Below the pieces are notes generated by a model. The model worked only from the letters and a program-made list of their open reading frames with translations. It ran no database searches and was not told the DNA's origin. A DNA stretch of 64,000 nucleotides from Ulota crispa. Its lineage: Eukaryota; Streptophyta; Bryopsida; Orthotrichales; Orthotrichaceae. Location of the stretch: the NCBI GenBank assembly GCA_963920765.1, contig OY987246.1, positions 5,086,501 through 5,150,500 on the forward strand. Direction: 5' to 3'. This document shows positions 60,674-64,000 of this stretch, piece after piece. A program made the position numbers and the translations under genes. The number at the start of each line of letters is the position of its first letter. Position 1 is the first letter of the stretch.

Positions 60674-61435
60674 ATGCCTATCCTTCTTGGACCCTCACAT
60701 GCACTTCATAATATTAATTCTTCTCAACCTTTTCTTTTTATCCTTTCTATAAATTTGGAAACCAGTTTCAAGTATGTGCCCGTAAGTTAGTGGCACACTG
60801 ATTGAAATTCCTATGCTTATTGCACGCATACTTTTCCATTTCAAAATGTCTGATTCTGTCCATGCGTTTTCGGGCTTTTATTAAATAGACCACAACTAGT
60901 CATGTACGTATGAATATTTGAGAGAAAAATAAAAAGTTGTGATTTCTGTCTATGACAAGGTTTTCCAGAACTCAGTAAGCTAAGCTTAGTGACTCTTTTT
61001 GTTGAAATTTGACTAATATAGGTCAAAAATATGAATAATAAAATTACATGGTTTTATGACAATTGTGAAGAATCAAAATCAGCCTAGACCTGTAAATTGG
61101 TTTAACTGTTCATTTGGACCAAACCCCTCACAATCACCTCCTTTATTCAAGACGAATGATCTGGCTTATCATTGCAACAAGAGTCCTGGACAGTAAGTTG
61201 TAGCCCTTTTTTATAACAATTTTCAAGCAATCAATATTTTACCCAATCTAAAACTAATTACATATTTGAAAAGCTTAGAAAAAGGAGTAAATTTTGTTAA
61301 AGTTTGACATAAATCTAATGAAAAGAAGTATTAGAAAAAAAAACAATAGAAAAAAATTCCAATTATGATTTAAATGTTTTTAAAATCACTACAGGTTTGT
61401 CAACAATTTATCACCAATACATTCTCAATTTATTT
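60674..61435. other. AT-rich intergenic stretch
   Basis: A minus-strand frame at 60841-61026 lacks motifs. No gene, RNA or repeat boundary is recognised. Confidence 0.4.
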
Positions 61436-61439
61436 TTAA

Positions 61440-62392
61440 CCCCTAAAGGACCAAGTGGCTATTCAACAACCACTTGAGAACTCGGGTAGGGTTATATGGA
61501 GTTAATTTTTATTGGATGTTCTCAAAATTGTTACACAAGGTGCAAATATGTATCTCCCAAGTGGAAATCTAAATTTTTCCCCAATCAAATGCTTGGTTCA
61601 GAAGTTATGTTGCCCAAAAGAAATTGGGCAATTTGGGCAGTTTGAGCATCTTTGGAGAATCTTATGCTAAAACTCTCATTAACTTTTGAAATTTGGCAAG
61701 TACATAACTAAAAAAACATGGTGTACAATTGTCAAAACAATAAACAAATTGAGGACTCACATCACATTCTAAAGGGAGTCAAACTTTGTTAACTATGTTT
61801 GGGCAGCTTCAAGAAAAAAAAAACTCCTCTAACTTCAAGCCCTATTATCTTTCAATCTATAAATCAAAAGCTCTTGAAACTTTTTTTCACATATTCCAAA
61901 TGTTTGTCTCCAACTTTCACCTTTTAGATTTCAAATAAAAGATTTCCACATTGCACAAGAAATCATGAAAGAATGACTAATGTATTGCCAATTCACTAAA
62001 CCTCCTTGGATTGGAGGGTGATTTAGAATAAGCTAGACTCTATATTTGCATCTAAAAAATTTCATGAGTGAACCTAACATCATATACTTGTGAATGGTCA
62101 AAGAACTCAAAATTGTGTAGAGTAAAAATTTTACTCTAGGAAGGGTCAAAGTCTGCTGACCTTGTTTTGCAGGAATGAAAAAAGTTATTTTTCTCACTTC
62201 AAATGTTATAATCTTACAATCCGCATGGTCAAATGGGCTGAAATTTTTTGCGCACATTAACTTATCTATTTGACACACTTCTGTACGGTTGGAATTGAGA
62301 AAAAAAGTTTTTAATTTAAATTTTGGGCAATGCACTAAAAGTTGACAGTTTCTGAGATTTTTTCTCAAAAAACACGTTTGGTCCTTTAGGGG
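61440..62392 (-). mobile_element. 953-bp TTAA-class element, family II (diverged, inverted)
   Basis: Exact TTAA at 61436-61439 and 62393-62396. Ends CCCCTAAAGGACCAAG and TTGGTCCTTTAGGGG are near-perfect complements. Read in reverse it follows the order of 62675-63620 (GGACCAAACG, TTTCAGCCCATTTGACC, GAAGTGAGAAAAATAAC), but the interior has diverged. A minus frame at 62033-62368 is not shared with the relatives. Confidence 0.78.
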
Positions 62393-62674
62393 TTAATGTA
62401 CAATAAGCTTGCTTGAGTTGAGGCAATTTCAAGTTCTAAAAGGTGGTTAAAAGTCACAAAGATGTTGATAATGTTGATAAAAGTGGTTAAATATGGTACT
62501 TATTTGTGCAAAATTGTATTTGACATGGATTAAAAGCATGAAATAAGAATAATCTACTTTTCAAATTCTAATACATTTTTTCCTCTTGAGCTAGCTTTTT
62601 AAAGATGTAATCACTTTTAAATTTGATGAAAAATTGAATGTGTGGGAGGGGTTTAAAAAAGGAATACATTTTAA

Positions 62675-63620
62675 CCCCTAAAGGACCAAGCCTTTTTTTC
62701 TGTGAAAATCACTAAAAACTGCCACTTTTGAGGGAATGAATAGAACTGTAGGAAATGAAGTTTTTTTGGAAATCCAATTGTAGGATCTTGCCCTAAACTA
62801 TGGGAGGTACTTGTGGGGAAAAAATCAGCTCATTCTAGTTGTAAAGGAGTGAGATATTCACATATGAAGTGAAAAAAAAAGTTTTTTTCATTGCTGCCCA
62901 AAAATTTTAGAAGCCCATGACCTCTTCTATATCAAAAAAATTGCTCTATGCAAAGTTGAGCTTTATTTTTTTCATGTAGAAGACCAAGTTAGGTATGTGT
63001 AGGAGAATTTTCAAATGAATCGGAGGTGTGGATCATACTTTGTAAAATCTTGCAATGCCGTAAGATCATAAAATTTGCATATACACTAGGCAAAATTGGA
63101 GGATTTATGTAAAATTTAGAAACTTGAATTACTTTTATCCAAATGGTGAAAACCATGTAATCTTAGTCTACTACAACTTACAGTAGAAAAAGTAAAGAAA
63201 CAAATATGCAAAGAGCTCAAAAAAGTAAAGCAACAAGTTTTACATAGAGGAAAATGAATGGAGGTTTGGGAGTCCCATACCTACCTGCAAACTAAAACTT
63301 CTCATAACTTTCATCTCATTTATCAAAATTGAATGATTCAAAGCTTTCCAAGTAAATAAAAATCAAAAGAACCAATTTCAAATTTTTATTCAAAAAAATT
63401 GCAACTTTTTTTTTTCCTGCCTGATTCTCCCTTGTTTTTCAGTTATTCATGCATAGCTTCTTTAATAAATGTTGGAATGAAGAAAAATTTAGATTCCCAC
63501 ACAGATCTTATAATTCCCCATCTTCAATGAAAATTTCAGAAAATCATGCAAAGTAGTTTAGCCATAGATACATGCTTGAAATCCCAAATGTCCCCCAAAG
63601 GGACAATGGTCCTTTAGGGG
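62675..63620 (+). mobile_element. 946-bp TTAA-class element, family II
   Basis: Exact TTAA at 62671-62674 and 63621-63624. Ends CCCCTAAAGGACCAAGCC and GGTCCTTTAGGGG. Colinear with 40619-41545. It lies ~280 bp from the inverted relative at 61440, so the two could pair as a large inverted repeat. Non-coding. Confidence 0.85.
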
Positions 63621-63697
63621 TTAATGTATAGAACTCTAAATCAGTTCTAACTTAGATACACAAAAGCTGCTTTGAAACATCTGACTCAAATAATCAA

Positions 63698-64000
63698 GGG
63701 CATTGATATGTGTACCACACCCTTTGAACTATTGTACCACACCCTCGGAATAAATTTTAGATTTCTACCATCAAAAAGTTGAATTTGAGAATTTGGAATT
63801 CAGATTTGGACTTAAAGACTTTGATTTTGTTTAGAACCATAAAAAAAGGTTGCAATTGAACGACACCCAATGAAAAAGCTTAGCTCAGGGGAAAATTATA
63901 ACTTTTACTTTTGTTTATAAAAAACAATAAGCTTTTTCATTGGGTGTTGTTCAATTAAAACTTTTTATGATTCTAGACTAAATCATTGTCTCTGAGTCCA
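63698..64000. mobile_element. foldback element, copy 2, truncated by the window end
   Basis: Begins GGGCATTGATATGTGTACC and follows 59130-59538 through the left arm (TTGAGAATTTGGAATTCAGA, ACACCCAATGAAAAAG), the A/T-rich centre and part of the right arm. The remaining right arm lies beyond position 64000. Confidence 0.75.

Noticed and set aside
1..64000. tRNA, rRNA, CRISPR or prokaryotic operon features
   Set aside because: I looked for T-loop motifs, rRNA-like blocks and regularly spaced direct repeats with unique spacers. Only eukaryotic tandem repeats were found.

Overview
The window looks like nuclear DNA of a land plant. It has spliceosomal introns, a leucine-rich-repeat receptor-like pseudokinase of plant type, a plant subtilase, and a protein with an apparent plastid transit peptide. 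Coding exons are clearly GC-richer than the AT-rich, gene-poor sequence around them. I cannot name the species. Low gene density, many short DNA transposons and no recognisable LTR retrotransposon suggest a fairly large genome, possibly of a non-flowering lineage, but this is inference.

Layout. At 1-5286 a minus-strand gene leaves the left edge (only its first codons are visible). It is divergent from a five-exon plus-strand gene for an uncharacterised, probably plastid-targeted, cysteine-patterned protein. Intron 1 of that gene is an eleven-copy tandem repeat in which every copy carries a version of the gene's own 5' splice site. At 12078-16357 is a complete seven-exon minus-strand gene for an LRR receptor-like pseudokinase resembling Arabidopsis At3g03770/At5g14210. 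At 51799-55233 is a complete four-exon plus-strand gene for a secreted subtilase with an intact catalytic set. In both of these genes the 3' end of the coding sequence plus 3' UTR is tandemly duplicated just downstream.

The rest (about 5.3-12 kb, 17-51 kb and 55.6-64 kb) is intergenic and dense in small non-autonomous DNA transposons. The dominant class starts CCC(C)T.. and ends ..AGGG(G), with TTAA on both sides. I count sixteen such elements in several sequence families; eleven have exact TTAA at both ends. This is the signature of piggyBac-type transposition, which I regard as poorly documented in land plants, and is the main finding. Other classes are Mutator-like elements with 9-bp target duplications, mariner-like elements flanked by TA, a Stowaway-type MITE in a subtilase intron, CACTA-like elements, long foldback hairpins and several tandem repeats. 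No transposase gene for any of them is visible. One AT-rich stretch at 33.3-34.2 kb has an interrupted long reading frame of organellar character and may be a plastid-derived insertion.

The recognised genes do not form a pathway. They are independent housekeeping or signalling genes separated by transposon-rich DNA. Splice sites were assigned by eye from reading frame, GT/AG signals and family resemblance; there is no transcript evidence.
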